This document shows positions 8,707 through 18,086 of a stretch of 64,000 nucleotides of DNA, piece after piece. Position numbers and translations under genes: made by a program. The stretch covers positions 372,001 through 436,000 of the forward strand of contig NZ_JAAKYZ010000001.1 of NCBI RefSeq assembly GCF_015229955.1. The letters run 5' to 3'. The number at the start of each line of letters is the position of its first letter. The first letter of the stretch is position 1. The notes below the pieces were generated by a model. It saw nothing but the letters and a program-made list of their open reading frames with translations, was not told the origin of the DNA and did not search any database. This stretch comes from Campylobacter concisus (GTDB taxonomy: Bacteria; Campylobacterota; Campylobacteria; Campylobacterales; Campylobacteraceae).

Positions 8707-9090
8707 CTATTTTTGTATAAAATTTTCTATCATTTCAGCTTGCCCGTACTGAGGATATTTGGCAATGTCTAAAACGACTTGAGATAAGGTCATATTGTCC
8801 ATATTGCAAACGATAGGAGCTATAAAATTTACAGTTGATTTTTCAAGCGGGAGTGCAACAACGATAATGTTATAAATTCTAAGTTGAGAGCTTTCTTTAA
8901 TCTCCATAAGATCTTCATAATAGCTTGGAATATCGAATTCGTAGCTTCTTAATGCAAAAGGATTTATCATTGTAAAAGATGTCTCATCATCTTTGCTTGC
9001 TAGCTTAACAAAAAATTTATCAAGTTCAATTAACTCCATCGTTTTGATATGCTCAAAGCCTAAAATAGGGCTTTTAACACTAAAAATCAT
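8707..9090 (-). CDS. fliW: Flagellar assembly factor FliW
   Basis: A 127-residue protein with the FliW signature: opening [13 protein letters not shown], and the late segment [22 protein letters not shown] followed by a YPQYG stretch. FliW binds newly made flagellin and antagonises CsrA, linking flagellin level to translation of flaA mRNA; this is known for Campylobacter and Bacillus. The length matches the family. It is divergently oriented to bamD, with an ATAAAAT-type -10 in between (9119-9124). No csrA gene is in the window. C. jejuni also has fliW, bamD and lon side by side. Confidence 0.9.
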   Translation of the reverse strand: MIFSVKSPILGFEHIKTMELIELDKFFVKLASKDDETSFTMINPFALRSYEFDIPSYYEDLMEIKESSQLRIYNIIVVALPLEKSTVNFIAPIVCNMDNMTLSQVVLDIAKYPQYGQAEMIENFIQK

Positions 9091-9118
9091 ACTAACTCCT
9101 ATTTTGTAAAGTTGCCGT

Positions 9119-9124
9119 ATTTTA
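9119..9124 (-). promoter_or_regulatory. Candidate -10 element for fliW
   Basis: TAAAAT on the minus strand within TATGATAAAATAC, about 30 bases upstream of the fliW ATG in the divergent fliW-bamD spacer. Confidence 0.4.
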
Positions 9125-9167
9125 TCATAGTTTTAAAAAATTTATACAAAAATAATAGCAAAAAATG

Positions 9168-9173
9168 TAGAAT
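9168..9173 (+). promoter_or_regulatory. Candidate -10 element for bamD-lon
   Basis: TAGAAT preceded by TG (extended -10 form), 29 bases before the bamD ATG. Confidence 0.45.
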
Positions 9174-9202
9174 ACGAGGATTTAAACTTTTTAAGGAAAA
9201 GC

Positions 9203-9850
9203 ATGAAAAGATTTTCTAAAATTCTAGCAGTTGTAGCTCTTTTGGGGCTTTTTAGTGGTTGTGCTGAAAAATATACCGAGCTTTACAATCTAACTCCTGA
9301 TGAGTGGTACGCTCAGGTTATCGCTGATATAAAAGATGGTGATCTTGAAGCGGCTGATAAACACTATGTTTCAATGGCTAGTGAACACGTAGCAAGCCCC
9401 CTTTTGGAGCAAATTTTACTTATCCTTGCCCAAGCTCACGCAAATGATGAAGAGTATCTAATGGCAAATCACTATCTTGACGAGTATATCAAAAGATATG
9501 GCGACAACGGCCCAAAAACAGAGTTTGCTCAGTATCTAAAGATAAAAGCAAATTTTGACTCATTTACTCAGCCAAACCGCAACCAAAAGCTTATGGAAGA
9601 TAGCGTAACAGAGATCGAGAAATTTCTTTATATGTATCCAAATACTGAATATAAGCCACTTATTGAGACTATGCTTATTAAATTCAAACTCGCGCTTTAC
9701 TTCCTAGATATGCAAATAGCTGATCTTTACAATAGGACTGGTCGTGATGTTTCGGCTAAAATTTACGAGCAAAAGCTAGAAGAGTCGCCGTTTAAAAACT
9801 CAGATCTTATCAAACCTGATGTAGCATGGTATAGAAAACTGTTTGAATAG
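9203..9850 (+). CDS. bamD: Outer membrane assembly lipoprotein BamD
   Basis: A 215-residue lipoprotein. The signal peptide [19 protein letters not shown] ends in a lipobox whose Cys is residue 20. TPR-like helical repeats follow ([30 protein letters not shown]), typical of BamD/YfiO, which is part of the BamA complex that inserts outer membrane proteins. The length is somewhat shorter than the E. coli protein, as in other Campylobacter. An AAGGAAAAGC ribosome binding site precedes the ATG. The lon gene follows after 8 bases, so the two are probably cotranscribed. Confidence 0.88.
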   Translation: MKRFSKILAVVALLGLFSGCAEKYTELYNLTPDEWYAQVIADIKDGDLEAADKHYVSMASEHVASPLLEQILLILAQAHANDEEYLMANHYLDEYIKRYGDNGPKTEFAQYLKIKANFDSFTQPNRNQKLMEDSVTEIEKFLYMYPNTEYKPLIETMLIKFKLALYFLDMQIADLYNRTGRDVSAKIYEQKLEESPFKNSDLIKPDVAWYRKLFE

Positions 9851-9858
9851 GAGAAATT

Positions 9859-12276
9859 TTGCAAATAAACGAAAACAAAGGCTTCCCAACCGAAATTCCC
9901 ATTATCGTTGAGGATGAGCTATTTTTATATCCATTTATGATAACTCCGCTTTTTTTAAGCGACGATGAAAATTTAAAGGCACTTGAACTTGCCATACAAG
10001 AAGAGACTCCAATCCTTGTAGTGCCTACAAAGCCTCAGCAAGACGGCGCTAGAGACTTTGATGGTATCTATGATGCTGGCGTTATCGGCACGATAATGCG
10101 CCGTGTGCCACTACCCGATGGACGTGTAAAAGTACTATTTCAGGGCATCGACAAAGGTAAAATTTTAAAACAATCAGGCATAAATCCGCTCCGTGGCATT
10201 GTCGATATGCTCCACGTCAAACGTCCATCACAGGTCAAAACTGACGCTCTCATCGTAGTTTTAAGAGAAAAAGTAAGAGAGCTTTCGCAGTTTAGCCACT
10301 TTTTCCCACCTGATCTTTTAAAAACGATCGAAGAGAGCGCTGAAGCGATCAGAGTTTGCGACCTAGTTTCAAGCGCGCTTCGTCTAAAAAAACAGATCGC
10401 TTATAGCTTTTTTGTCGAAGAAAATTTAGAGCAGCGCTTGCTAAAACTAATTGACTACGTCATCGAAGAGATCGAGGCAAATAAACTTCAAAAAGAGATA
10501 AAAAATAAAGTCCATTCAAAGATTGATAAGACAAATAAAGAGTATTTTTTAAAAGAGCAGCTAAAGCAAATTCAAGCTGAGCTTGGAGCGGATACGAGCC
10601 GTGAAGAGGAGCTTGAAGAGTACCGCAAAAAGCTTGATGCGAAGAAGAAATTTATGGCCGAGGACGCTTACAAAGAGATCAAAAAACAAATAGATAAGCT
10701 TTCGCGTATGCACCCAGACTCAGCTGACGCAAATACTTTGCAAAGCTATCTTGACTGGGTACTTGAAATTCCATTTGAAAATGTAGCTAAGAAAAAATCA
10801 TCTATCGCTGAAGTGAGCAAACACTTAAATGCCGATCACTACAGCTTAGAGAAGCCAAAAGAGCGCATCGAGGAGTATTTTGCTTTGCGTGAGCTTTTGG
10901 AGCTTAGAGGTGTTGGCGAAAAGGTAAATAATGGCGCTATTTTATGCTTTGCAGGCCCTCCAGGCGTAGGTAAAACTAGCCTCGCAAACTCGATCGCAAA
11001 GGCGCTAAAACGCGAGCTAGTTAGGATCGCACTTGGTGGACTTGAGGACGTAAACGAGCTAAGAGGACACCGCCGCACCTACATAGGCGCTATGCCAGGG
11101 CGCATCGTTCAAGGGCTCATAGAAGCCAAGCAGATGAATCCAGTGTTTGTTTTAGATGAGATCGATAAGGTTGGCAGAAGCTACAGAGGCGATCCGACTG
11201 CTGTTTTACTTGAAATTTTAGATCCTGAGCAAAATAATAAATTTAGAGATTACTACTTAAATTTCAACATCGATCTTAGCAAGATTATCTTCATCGCTAC
11301 AGCAAATGATGTGAGCATGATCCCAGCCGCACTTCGCGACAGGATGGAGTTTATCGAGCTTAGCTCATACACCCCACAAGAGAAATTTGAGATCGCTAAA
11401 AAATATCTCTTGCCTCAAGAGCTTAAAAAACACGGGCTAAAACCAAGTGATGTGAGTATCAGCAAAGAGGCACTTGAGCTAATTATCAGCGACTATACAA
11501 GAGAGAGTGGCGTGCGAAATTTACGCCGCAGGATCGCTGATATATTAAGAAAAGTCGCCAAAAATATCCTCACTAAAAAAAATGAGGGCAAGATCAGCGT
11601 CACGGCTAAAAATTTGAAAGAATTTTTAGAGAAAAAGGTCTATGAGATCGAGCCAGCGGATAAAAAAGATCAGATAGGCTTGGTAAATGGCCTTGCATGG
11701 ACGAGCGTCGGCGGCGACGTACTAAGGATCGAGGCTATCAGGATCCAGGGTAAAGGCAGCATGCAAATCACAGGACAGCTAGGCGATGTGATGAAAGAGA
11801 GTGCTCAGATCGCATTTAGTGTTGTTAAAGTGCTAATAGACAACAAAAAAATAAAAGTACCGATGACTATCGTGCCAAAATTTGACGATGACAAGCACAA
11901 GCTAGAAGCCAGCGACGTTTATAGACGCTATGACCTTCACTTGCACGTACCAGAGGGTGCTGTGCCAAAAGACGGACCAAGCGCTGGCATCACGATGGCA
12001 ACTGCGATCGCATCGATACTAACCGATACAAAGGTAAGACATGACATTGCAATGACTGGTGAGATCACGCTAACTGGTAGAGTGCTACCGATCGGTGGTC
12101 TAAAAGAGAAGCTAATCGCCGCGCACAAAGCAGGCATCAAAACAGCCTTGATACCTCGTAAAAACTATGACCGCGATCTTGTCGATATCCCAACTGAAGT
12201 AAAAGCCTATATGAAGATCATCGCCGTTGATACGATCGATGACGTGTTAAAAAATGCTCTTGTAGCTAAAAAATAA
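9859..12276 (+). CDS. lon: ATP-dependent protease Lon
   Basis: An 805-residue protein with all Lon parts: an N-terminal substrate domain (about 10-200), coiled-coil region (200-280), AAA+ domain with Walker A GPPGVGKT (about residue 370) and Walker B VFVLDEID, and a C-terminal protease domain with the Ser-Lys dyad in DGPSAG and GGLKEK. It degrades misfolded and short-lived regulatory proteins in the cytoplasm. The start is TTG eight bases after the bamD stop, with GGAGA upstream. A hairpin follows the stop codon. Confidence 0.97.
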   Translation: MQINENKGFPTEIPIIVEDELFLYPFMITPLFLSDDENLKALELAIQEETPILVVPTKPQQDGARDFDGIYDAGVIGTIMRRVPLPDGRVKVLFQGIDKGKILKQSGINPLRGIVDMLHVKRPSQVKTDALIVVLREKVRELSQFSHFFPPDLLKTIEESAEAIRVCDLVSSALRLKKQIAYSFFVEENLEQRLLKLIDYVIEEIEANKLQKEIKNKVHSKIDKTNKEYFLKEQLKQIQAELGADTSREEELEEYRKKLDAKKKFMAEDAYKEIKKQIDKLSRMHPDSADANTLQSYLDWVLEIPFENVAKKKSSIAEVSKHLNADHYSLEKPKERIEEYFALRELLELRGVGEKVNNGAILCFAGPPGVGKTSLANSIAKALKRELVRIALGGLEDVNELRGHRRTYIGAMPGRIVQGLIEAKQMNPVFVLDEIDKVGRSYRGDPTAVLLEILDPEQNNKFRDYYLNFNIDLSKIIFIATANDVSMIPAALRDRMEFIELSSYTPQEKFEIAKKYLLPQELKKHGLKPSDVSISKEALELIISDYTRESGVRNLRRRIADILRKVAKNILTKKNEGKISVTAKNLKEFLEKKVYEIEPADKKDQIGLVNGLAWTSVGGDVLRIEAIRIQGKGSMQITGQLGDVMKESAQIAFSVVKVLIDNKKIKVPMTIVPKFDDDKHKLEASDVYRRYDLHLHVPEGAVPKDGPSAGITMATAIASILTDTKVRHDIAMTGEITLTGRVLPIGGLKEKLIAAHKAGIKTALIPRKNYDRDLVDIPTEVKAYMKIIAVDTIDDVLKNALVAKK

Positions 12277-12280
12277 TTTT

Positions 12281-12318
12281 TCTCTAGTCCTAAGTGAGAT
12301 TAGGGCTAGGGAAATTTA
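12281..12318 (+). terminator. Hairpin terminator after lon
   Basis: CTAGTCCTAA pairs with TTAGGGCTAG around a GTGAGA loop (one G-U pair), just downstream of the lon stop and followed by A/T-rich sequence. Confidence 0.6.
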
Positions 12319-12420
12319 TAAATTTTTGACGATTCTAAATCCAAACAAAAAGTCATATAACGAATAAAAGCAATTAATAATTTAAACATTATAAGCACAT
12401 GCAGCACAGCAGAGAAAAAT

Positions 12421-12533
12421 AAATTTTAAAATTTATGAACGAGCATATCGCGCTTCGATTTCAGTGACAAGCAAATAATGAAAACTGAATTTTGGTAAGT
12501 TGCTAAGATAAGTGCGTAAAGTTTTAAAATTTG
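12421..12533 (-). repeat. Intergenic repeat element, copy 1 (diverged)
   Basis: In the minus orientation this copy ends with CTCGTTCATAAATTTTAAAA, the same right-end block seen in three other places in the window. Its left end (GTTTTAAAATTTGTAAAA in plus orientation near 12530) is diverged. Confidence 0.5.
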
Positions 12534-12568
12534 TAAAATTGCTTTGTTAAATCAAGTGAGTGTCAAGT

Positions 12569-12676
12569 AAATTTTAAAATTTCATGAACGAGTAATTTCA
12601 GCTCTAAAATTTGAACTAAGCGGTAAGCGAATTTAGATTTTAGTTCTTGCGAGTGAATGGAATTTTAAAATTTGTA
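12569..12676 (-). repeat. Intergenic repeat element, copy 2
   Basis: Read on the minus strand, the left block CAAATTTTAAAATTCCATT, then C-ACTC-G-CAAGAA, and the right block AAATTACTCG-T-TCAT-G-AAATTTT match copy 3 at 44441-44551 with few differences. The centre is different in sequence but contains an inverted repeat (CTAAAAT...ATTTTAG). Confidence 0.7.
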
Positions 12677-12725
12677 AAGACAGCTTGATTAAATTTGTAA
12701 ATTCCTTTTTATTCAAAAGAGAGAC

Positions 12726-12756
12726 AAGAGGACTCAAATTACGAGGCTGTCCTCTT
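12726..12756. terminator. Stand-alone hairpin, possible terminator for ogt
   Basis: AAGAGGAC (12726-12733) and GTCCTCTT (12749-12756) form a perfect 8-bp stem with a 15-base loop. It lies about 150 bases beyond the ogt stop and could terminate that minus-strand transcript. A pyrimidine-rich tract follows it in either direction. Confidence 0.4.
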
Positions 12757-12903
12757 ATCTTCCTTTTTAAATCCGCTAGATCCCTCACGTTCAAGGTGCA
12801 TTCAATGGCGCTAAAGCACTGCATGCGTTTCAAATACTCTGATAAATTTTAGAAACGTTCGCTTTAAAATTTGCCGGACTTTTATTTTGCTGTAAATTTT
12901 TAG

Positions 12904-13362
12904 CTATTTATGCTTTGCTTCATGCTCTAAAAGCCAAATTTTAGTTGGTAGACCATCTCCGCCAGAATAGCCGCCAAGCCCGTTACTAGCTAGCACTCTG
13001 TGGCAAGGGATGATGATAGGCACTGGATTTTTAGCATTTGCTGATCCTGCTGCTCGGTAGGCATCTTTGTGACCTGCGGCAAGTGCAAGAGCTGCGTATG
13101 TAGTCGTTTCTCCGTATTGTACTTTTTGTAAGGCCTCGTAAATTTTTGCTCTAAAATTAGTTGTTTTTATATCAAGCTTCACACTAAATTTTTTAAGCTC
13201 ACCATTAAAATAAGCCTCTAACTCATCCAAACAAAGCTTTAAATTTTCATCTTTTACCGCTATTTTTTCAAATTTATCTACAAAATTTATCTCGCAAATT
13301 CCATTTTTACTGGCAACGATCTCTAAAATTCCGATAGGCGATTTTAGGTAAGCTTTTGACAC
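12904..13362 (-). CDS. ogt: Methylated-DNA--protein-cysteine methyltransferase
   Basis: A 152-residue protein that repairs O6-alkylguanine by transferring the alkyl group to its own cysteine. The active-site motif IIIPCHRVLA and the DNA-binding helix region YGETTTYAALA are present, followed by GGYSGG and the C-terminal WLLEHE. The open frame extends to 13518 into the acnB gene. The GTG at 13362 with AAGGAG five bases upstream gives the family's normal start (SKAYLKSPIGILEIVAS) and avoids the overlap, so I use it. The gene is divergent from acnB, as in C. jejuni. Confidence 0.9.
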   Translation of the reverse strand: MSKAYLKSPIGILEIVASKNGICEINFVDKFEKIAVKDENLKLCLDELEAYFNGELKKFSVKLDIKTTNFRAKIYEALQKVQYGETTTYAALALAAGHKDAYRAAGSANAKNPVPIIIPCHRVLASNGLGGYSGGDGLPTKIWLLEHEAKHK

Positions 13363-13488
13363 ATTTGCTCCTTGAAATTTGAAATTTTGGGCAAATTTTA
13401 CTTTAGTTTGTTTTGCTTTTTGATAAAATGCAAGCAAAGCTAGCGATTTTAGACTAAAAATAACGAGCAAAAACCACAAAGGAATTTC

Positions 13489-16074
13489 ATGAGCTTTTTT
13501 ACCGACTACGAAAAACACGTGAGCGAGCGAGAAAAAGAGGGCGTACCACCGCTTGCGCTAAATGCCAAGCAAACAAGCGAAGTTTGCGAGCTAATAAAAC
13601 TTGCCAGCAAGTCTAGTTGCGACGAAAAGGCACAAAGCGAGCTAAAATTTCTTATAAGTTTGCTTGAAACTCGTATTAATCCTGGCGTTGATGATGCAGC
13701 GAAGATAAAGGCAGAATTTCTTGGTGAAGTGATAGACGGGCTTGCTGTTAGCGGCCTTGATGCTATGCGTGCTATTAAAATTTTAGGCAAGATGCTTGGT
13801 GGATATAACGTGGAAATTTTGGTGCGAGCGCTAAAAAATAGCGATGAAAATATTGTGCGTGCTGCAGCAAATGAGCTAAAAAATATCATTCTGGTGCATG
13901 AATATTTTGACGAGATCGTAAAGCTAGCAAGTAGCAATAAATTTGCAAAAGAGGTACTTACTTCTTGGGCGAACGCAGAGTGGTTTACGCATAAAAAGCC
14001 AATCGAAACCTGTATAAACGCAGTCGTTTTTAAAGTACCTGGTGAGACAAATACAGATGATCTAAGCCCTGCAAGTGAGGCCTATACAAGGGCCGACATA
14101 CCACTTCACGCAAAAGCAATGCTTGTTAAAAAGATGCCTGAGGGTCTAGAAATTTTAAAAGAGCTCAAAACTCGTGGTAAAAAAGTGGCGTATGTTGGCG
14201 ACGTGGTTGGCACTGGCAGCAGCAGAAAGAGCGGTATAAACTCGATCCAGTGGCACCTTGGCGATGAGATCGAGGGCGTGCCAAATAAAAAAACGGGCGG
14301 CATCGTGATCGGCACTACCATAGCTCCTATATTTTTTAACACCGCGGAAGACAGCGGTGCAATGCCAATAGTTGCAAACGTAAATGAGCTTGAGATGGGC
14401 GATGAGATAGAAATTTATCCATTTAAAGGCGAAATTTATAAGCTTATTGGTAGCGAGAAAAAGCTCGTGGCAAATTTTAAACTAAGTCCAAATACTCTAA
14501 GCGACGAGATAAGAGCGGGTGGCAGGATACCACTTATGATAGGGCGCCAAGTGACCAAAAAGGCCAGAGAGGCTCTAGGGCTTGGCGAGGAGCAAATTTT
14601 TATAAAGCCAGATCAGCCAAAAGAGCAGAGTGGTGGCTATACACTGGCTCAAAAGATGGTCGGCAAGGCTTGTGGCGTGGCTGGCATTAGAGCCGGAGCT
14701 TATGTGGAGCCAGAAATTTTAACTGTTGGCTCGCAAGATACGACAGGGCCGATGACTAGAGATGAGGTAAAAGAGCTCGCAAGCCTTAGTTTTGGCGCGG
14801 ATTTTGTTCTGCAAAGCTTTTGCCACACGGCCGCTTATCCAAAGCCAAGCGATCTTGTGATGCATGAGAGCTTACCAAAATTTATAAATTTACGTGGCGG
14901 TGTGAGTCTAAAACCAGGCGATGGCGTCATCCACTCTTGGCTAAACCGCATGGTACTGCCTGATACGGTGGGTACTGGCGGAGATAGCCACACGAGATTT
15001 CCTATTGGTATCAGCTTCCCAGCGGGAAGTGGTCTAGTGGCGTTTGCAGCGGTGCTTGGAATGATGCCACTAAATATGCCAGAGTCGGTTTTGATCAAAT
15101 TTAAAGGCGAGCTAAAAGAGGGCGTGACACTTCGCGATCTTGTCAATGCGATACCTTATTTTGCGATCAAAAAAGGGCTTTTAAGCGTTGAGAAGAAAAA
15201 CAAAAAGAATGTTTTTGCGGGTAAAATTTTAGAGATAGAAGGGCTTGAGAGTCTAAAAGTAGAGCAGGCGTTTGAGCTAAGTGATGCTTCGGCTGAACGC
15301 TCGGCGGCGGCTTGCGTGGTAAATTTAAGCGTTGATAGTATTGTGGAGTATGTTCGCTCAAACGTCGCGCTAATTGATGCGATGATAAAAGCTGGTTACG
15401 AGAGCCGTGAGACTTTGCTTAGACGAAAAGAGAAGATGCAAAAATGGCTAGAAAATCCAACACTTTTAAGAGCCGATAAAGATGCAAAATACGCTGAAAT
15501 TTTGGAGATCGATCTAGCTCAGATAGATGAGCCGATTTTGGCGTGTCCAAATGACCCAGACGATGTGGCAACGCTAAGCGAAATTTTAGTTGATTACAAA
15601 AGAGTGCATAAAATCGACGAGGTCTTTGTGGGAAGCTGTATGACAAATATCGGCCATTACAGGGCGCTTGCTAGAATTTTGGAGCATGAGAGCAAGCTTA
15701 CAACTAGGCTTTGGATAGCACCGCCGACAAAGATGGATAAAAGCACACTTGAAGATGAGGGTGTTTATGAAATTTTTAAAAGATTAAACGCAAGGACGGA
15801 GGTGCCAGGCTGCTCGCTTTGTATGGGCAATCAAGCGAGAGTAAACGACAATGCAGTGGTATTTTCTACTTCAACTAGAAATTTTGACAACAGAATGGGC
15901 ATGGGTGCGAAGGTCTATCTAGGAAGTGCCGAGCTAGCTGCTGTTTGTGCGCTACTTGGACGTTTACCAAGTGTAGGTGAATATAAAAAGATAGTAAAAG
16001 ATAGTCTTAGCTTAAATAAAGATGAAATTTATAAATATCTAAATTTTAATGAAATAAGCGAGTTTAGTATATAA
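13489..16074 (+). CDS. acnB: Aconitate hydratase B
   Basis: An 861-residue enzyme interconverting citrate and isocitrate in the TCA cycle. The AcnB order is visible: N-terminal HEAT-like helical domain (1-160), swivelling domain (about 165-370), then the catalytic domains with [10 protein letters not shown], the [22 protein letters not shown] region and the [4Fe-4S] ligands in [10 protein letters not shown] and GCSLCMGNQ. Length matches the family. An AAGGAATTTC ribosome binding site precedes the ATG. The gene leads a long co-directional run (ankyrin protein, SDR, NhaC) with the same order as in C. jejuni. Confidence 0.97.
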   Translation: MSFFTDYEKHVSEREKEGVPPLALNAKQTSEVCELIKLASKSSCDEKAQSELKFLISLLETRINPGVDDAAKIKAEFLGEVIDGLAVSGLDAMRAIKILGKMLGGYNVEILVRALKNSDENIVRAAANELKNIILVHEYFDEIVKLASSNKFAKEVLTSWANAEWFTHKKPIETCINAVVFKVPGETNTDDLSPASEAYTRADIPLHAKAMLVKKMPEGLEILKELKTRGKKVAYVGDVVGTGSSRKSGINSIQWHLGDEIEGVPNKKTGGIVIGTTIAPIFFNTAEDSGAMPIVANVNELEMGDEIEIYPFKGEIYKLIGSEKKLVANFKLSPNTLSDEIRAGGRIPLMIGRQVTKKAREALGLGEEQIFIKPDQPKEQSGGYTLAQKMVGKACGVAGIRAGAYVEPEILTVGSQDTTGPMTRDEVKELASLSFGADFVLQSFCHTAAYPKPSDLVMHESLPKFINLRGGVSLKPGDGVIHSWLNRMVLPDTVGTGGDSHTRFPIGISFPAGSGLVAFAAVLGMMPLNMPESVLIKFKGELKEGVTLRDLVNAIPYFAIKKGLLSVEKKNKKNVFAGKILEIEGLESLKVEQAFELSDASAERSAAACVVNLSVDSIVEYVRSNVALIDAMIKAGYESRETLLRRKEKMQKWLENPTLLRADKDAKYAEILEIDLAQIDEPILACPNDPDDVATLSEILVDYKRVHKIDEVFVGSCMTNIGHYRALARILEHESKLTTRLWIAPPTKMDKSTLEDEGVYEIFKRLNARTEVPGCSLCMGNQARVNDNAVVFSTSTRNFDNRMGMGAKVYLGSAELAAVCALLGRLPSVGEYKKIVKDSLSLNKDEIYKYLNFNEISEFSI

Positions 16075-16110
16075 ATTTGTTACAATATCGCGAAATTTTA
16101 AGGAGCTTTG

Positions 16111-17322
16111 ATGAAAAAAGTAGTTTTTTTTCTCTTTTTTAGCGTTTGTTCTTTGATAAATTTACACGCTTTAGAGTGCAGTGATCTTGCCAAAAAAGAG
16201 AGCTTTAAAACTACTCCAAACGATCTTGCTTACACGAATGAGGGGCTATTTTATTGCGATGGCTCACTTTTAAATTTAAAAGAGGTAAAAGAGCTTTTTG
16301 AGACGAGTATAGCTATTAGAAGCGAGTCACAAAGTTGCGTTGGTGATAGAGTTTATAAAGAAAATTTAAACAAGCTTAGATGGCTTTTGCTAAAAGCATC
16401 ATTTGTTCCTGAGCTTTATCAAAAAGAGCTTGCAAAGCCAGAGGTTGCTGAGAGCGAAAAAGACGCTAGAATGGAGTATCTTAGATACTGGGCAAACGAG
16501 AGCTTATTTAATTTTTTAAAATATAAAAAATTTATCGAAGCTTACAAAAACGCTCAAACTCCGCTTGTAAAATTTTATGAAAGTCTGGGACTTGATACAC
16601 CAAGTGCCGCTTACTACGCAACTAGCGTGGTAAATGAGTTTTTGACTTTTGGCGTTGGTAAAAATGTAAATAAAGCTAAAATTTTAACGCCTGAGCAAAA
16701 TATAATGGCACAAAGGATAAATTCCGATGAGCTGGCAAATTTACTTTACTCAAAAAATTTCAGTACCGCTGAGCTTACAAATTTACTTAATATCGCGCTT
16801 TTAAACGAAAAAAGTAGCGATATGATAAAAGAGATCATAAGGCGTGGGGCCGATGTGAATTTGGGTGATGAGACACCGCTATTTTTTGCTTTAAAAAATA
16901 TAGAAAACGTAAAAATTTTACTTGCAAATAAAGCCGATGTAAATCACAAAAATTTCTTTGGAAAAAGTGTACTTTTTTATGCTGTGCAGTTTAGCGATAA
17001 GCCACTTTGTGAGCTTTTGCTAAAAAATGGTGCCAATGCAAATGAGAGCTACATAGACGAAAATGCCAAGATGAATATGATAAATTTGGGTATGACGCAG
17101 GTTGAAGATACATGCGGCCTAGAGCATACAAACAGAAGCGTTTTTATGCATGCAGCAGCTCATGCAACACCAGAAATTTTAAAACTTTTGATGGATAATG
17201 GCGCTGATATTAATGCCACTGATGACGCTGGGTTTAATGCGCTTGACTATGCCATGAAAGAACAAAACGAAAAGACGATCAAATTTTTAGAAAATTTGGG
17301 TTTAAAACCAAATTTCAATTAG
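16111..17322 (+). CDS. Exported ankyrin-repeat protein
   Basis: A 403-residue protein with an N-terminal signal peptide (KKVVFFLFFSVCSLINLHA). The first half is helical, Cys-poor sequence of no family I recognise. The second half (about 205-400) carries ankyrin repeats such as GADVNLGDETPLFFALKN, NKADVNHKNFFGKS and NGADINATDDAGFNALDYA. It is therefore probably a periplasmic protein-binding scaffold. The ATG at 16111 sits directly after an in-frame TTG at 16108; the AAGGAG spacing favours the ATG. An ankyrin gene lies in the same place beside acnB in C. jejuni. Confidence 0.8.
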   Translation: MKKVVFFLFFSVCSLINLHALECSDLAKKESFKTTPNDLAYTNEGLFYCDGSLLNLKEVKELFETSIAIRSESQSCVGDRVYKENLNKLRWLLLKASFVPELYQKELAKPEVAESEKDARMEYLRYWANESLFNFLKYKKFIEAYKNAQTPLVKFYESLGLDTPSAAYYATSVVNEFLTFGVGKNVNKAKILTPEQNIMAQRINSDELANLLYSKNFSTAELTNLLNIALLNEKSSDMIKEIIRRGADVNLGDETPLFFALKNIENVKILLANKADVNHKNFFGKSVLFYAVQFSDKPLCELLLKNGANANESYIDENAKMNMINLGMTQVEDTCGLEHTNRSVFMHAAAHATPEILKLLMDNGADINATDDAGFNALDYAMKEQNEKTIKFLENLGLKPNFN

Positions 17323-17330
17323 GAAAAATC

Positions 17331-18077
17331 ATGAAAAAGACAGCTTTTGTAACTGGTGCAACATCTGGATTTGGCGAGGCGATCGCCAGAAGACTCTCAA
17401 AAGAGGGCTACAAGATAGTCGCTCTTGCAAGGCGCGAAGATAGGCTAAAGAGGCTTGCAAGCGAGCTTGGCGATACGCATATCATCGTAGCTGACATACG
17501 CGACAAAGAGGCTGTTTTTAAAGCGGTAGAGAGCCTGCCTGATAAATTTAAGGACATCGAAGTGCTTGTAAATAACGCTGGTATGGCGCTTGGACTTGAA
17601 AAGACAATAGATGCGAAAGTAGAGGACTTTGAGGCGATGATAGACACTAACGTCAAGGGTCTTATCTACTCGACAAAGGCGGTTTTGCCACTACTTTATA
17701 AGCAAGAAAAGGGCTATATCTTTAATATTGGCTCGACAGCTGGCTCATGGCCATATCCTGGAAGTAATGTTTATGGTGCCACAAAAGCCTTTGTAAAGCA
17801 GTTTAGTTTAAATTTAAGAAACGATCTAGTCGGTACAAATATCAGGGTGACAAACATCGAACCAGGGCTTTGCAAAACCGAATTTAGCGAGGTTAGATTT
17901 AGGGGAGATAAGGCAAAGGCGGATAGTCTTTATGAAAACACAAATTTCATCACATCTGAGGATATTGCGACTATTTTGGTAAATTGTCTAAATATGCCCG
18001 GAAGTGTCAATATAAATAGAGTCGAAGTCATGGCAAATACGCAGACTTGGGCTGGGCTTGCGATAGAAAAATTTTAA
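17331..18077 (+). CDS. Short-chain dehydrogenase/reductase (YdfG-like)
   Basis: A 248-residue classical SDR with the nucleotide-binding TGATSGFGEAIA motif, NNAGMALG, the catalytic Ser in FNIGSTAG and the YxxxK motif YGATK. The overall sequence is like YdfG-type 3-hydroxy acid (serine/malonic semialdehyde) dehydrogenases using NADP(H). ARRE after the second strand fits NADP preference. The exact substrate cannot be told. It begins 8 bases after the ankyrin gene and is followed after 9 bases by the antiporter, so it sits in an operon. Confidence 0.85.
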   Translation: MKKTAFVTGATSGFGEAIARRLSKEGYKIVALARREDRLKRLASELGDTHIIVADIRDKEAVFKAVESLPDKFKDIEVLVNNAGMALGLEKTIDAKVEDFEAMIDTNVKGLIYSTKAVLPLLYKQEKGYIFNIGSTAGSWPYPGSNVYGATKAFVKQFSLNLRNDLVGTNIRVTNIEPGLCKTEFSEVRFRGDKAKADSLYENTNFITSEDIATILVNCLNMPGSVNINRVEVMANTQTWAGLAIEKF

Positions 18078-18086
18078 GGAGTTCTT

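Larger units (their letters stand above)
12277..12903. other. Non-coding gap with repeats between lon and ogt
   Basis: I see no supported gene here. The gap holds the lon terminator, two copies of an A/T-rich intergenic repeat (12421-12533 and 12569-12676) and a separate strong hairpin (12726-12756). A 66-codon minus-strand frame (12633-12833) crosses a repeat copy and is not convincing. Confidence 0.7.

Noticed and set aside
12421-12676. CRISPR array in the repeat-rich gaps
   Set aside because: The repeats are long, diverged, only two per gap, and have no constant repeat/spacer length; there are no cas genes in the window.
12633-12833. 66-codon minus-strand open frame in the lon-ogt gap
   Set aside because: It overlaps an intergenic repeat copy and the stand-alone hairpin, has no clear ribosome binding site and no recognisable domain, so it is more likely a by-product of the repeat sequence.
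13362-13518. N-terminal extension of Ogt
   Set aside because: The added 52 residues overlap acnB and do not look like the family; the GTG at 13362 has an ideal ribosome binding site.
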